From Candidatus Zixiibacteriota bacterium (GTDB lineage: Bacteria > Zixibacteria > MSB-5A5 > UBA10806): 5,041 nucleotides of DNA. Below, one piece after another: positions 4,881-5,041 of the stretch. Positions within the stretch are counted from its first letter, which is position 1; each line of letters begins with the position of its first letter. Both the position numbers and the translations under genes were made by a program. The notes beneath the pieces are model-generated. The model did not search any database and had not been told where the DNA came from. It worked only from the letters and a program-made list of their open reading frames with translations. The stretch is from NCBI GenBank assembly GCA_003520965.1, contig DOTU01000162.1, forward strand, positions 413 to 5,453, in the 5' to 3' direction.

Positions 4881-5041
4881 ATGAAAGTCGTAGCTGCAGC
4901 CATACTCATAAATGATGGCAAAATTTTCATCGCCAAGAGGAAGTTATTCGCCGAAGGTCCGGAAAAATGGGAATTCCCCAATGGTAAAATGCAATTGGGA
5001 GAAACTCCTGAACAATGTCTCCAGAGAGCGATGCAGGAGGA
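4881..5041 (+). CDS. Nudix hydrolase, MutT-like, N-terminal part (runs off the right edge)
   Basis: Fifty-three complete codons are visible. The opening VVAAAILINDGKIFIAKR is a standard Nudix first strand, and WEFPNGK (30-36) leads into the Nudix box: G35, five residues, E41, seven residues, R49, then AMQE and a further acidic residue at the window edge. Nudix enzymes hydrolyse nucleoside diphosphates linked to another group; the WEFP.GK start is typical of MutT/8-oxo-dGTP or CTP pyrophosphohydrolases, which clean the nucleotide pool in the cytoplasm. The box consensus has Glu directly after Arg; here residue 50 is Ala (codon GCG, one base from GAG), which could weaken metal binding. The start at 4881 is supported by GGAGGAGGG (4868-4876), four bases upstream. 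Such proteins are about 130-150 residues, so well over half is missing. The fold is certain; the substrate and even activity are not. Confidence 0.9.
   Translation, partial: MKVVAAAILINDGKIFIAKRKLFAEGPEKWEFPNGKMQLGETPEQCLQRAMQE

Noticed and set aside
4730..4981. 83-residue open frame on the minus strand
   Set aside because: It overlaps the palindromic repeat and the Nudix start in antisense and has no supporting ribosome binding site or recognisable motif.

Overview
The window looks like chromosomal DNA from an uncultivated or little-studied bacterium. A long secreted protein carrying a LamG domain, a beta-helix, fibronectin-III-like modules and a C-terminal dockerin is a layout common in FCB-group candidate phyla such as Zixibacteria and their relatives. 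That placement is an inference from architecture and from the style of the intergenic repeats; no rRNA or other phylogenetic marker is present.

Layout, left to right. Positions 1-272 (minus strand) hold the 5' end of a pyruvate phosphate dikinase gene (ppdK) with an unusual Lys/Ala/Pro-rich N-terminal tail and a good promoter and ribosome binding site. Positions 273-825 contain no credible gene but a dense run of seven short hairpins, six with perfect stems and one with a single bulged base. Two of them have loops that are exact reverse complements of each other. Positions 826-1095 (minus strand) encode an 89-residue membrane protein with two predicted membrane helices and a charged, probably coiled-coil tail. 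Positions 1096-1401 form a divergent intergenic region with a G-quadruplex motif, a 7-base-period run, a palindromic repeat and a C/G-run inverted repeat. Positions 1402-4617 (plus strand) encode a 1071-residue secreted multidomain protein. Positions 4618-4880 again hold a 7-base-period run, two hairpins and a second copy of the same palindromic repeat. From 4881 to the window end (plus strand) is the start of a Nudix hydrolase gene related to MutT.

The genes do not form an obvious pathway. ppdK is central carbon metabolism, the Nudix protein is probably nucleotide clean-up or a related pyrophosphatase, and the large protein is probably exported and involved in surface attachment or polysaccharide binding. 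The most unusual material is intergenic: the hairpin cluster at 422-754 and the matched repeat sets on both sides of the large secreted-protein gene. Nothing here is clear proof of a new system; the hairpin cluster is the best candidate for a closer look.
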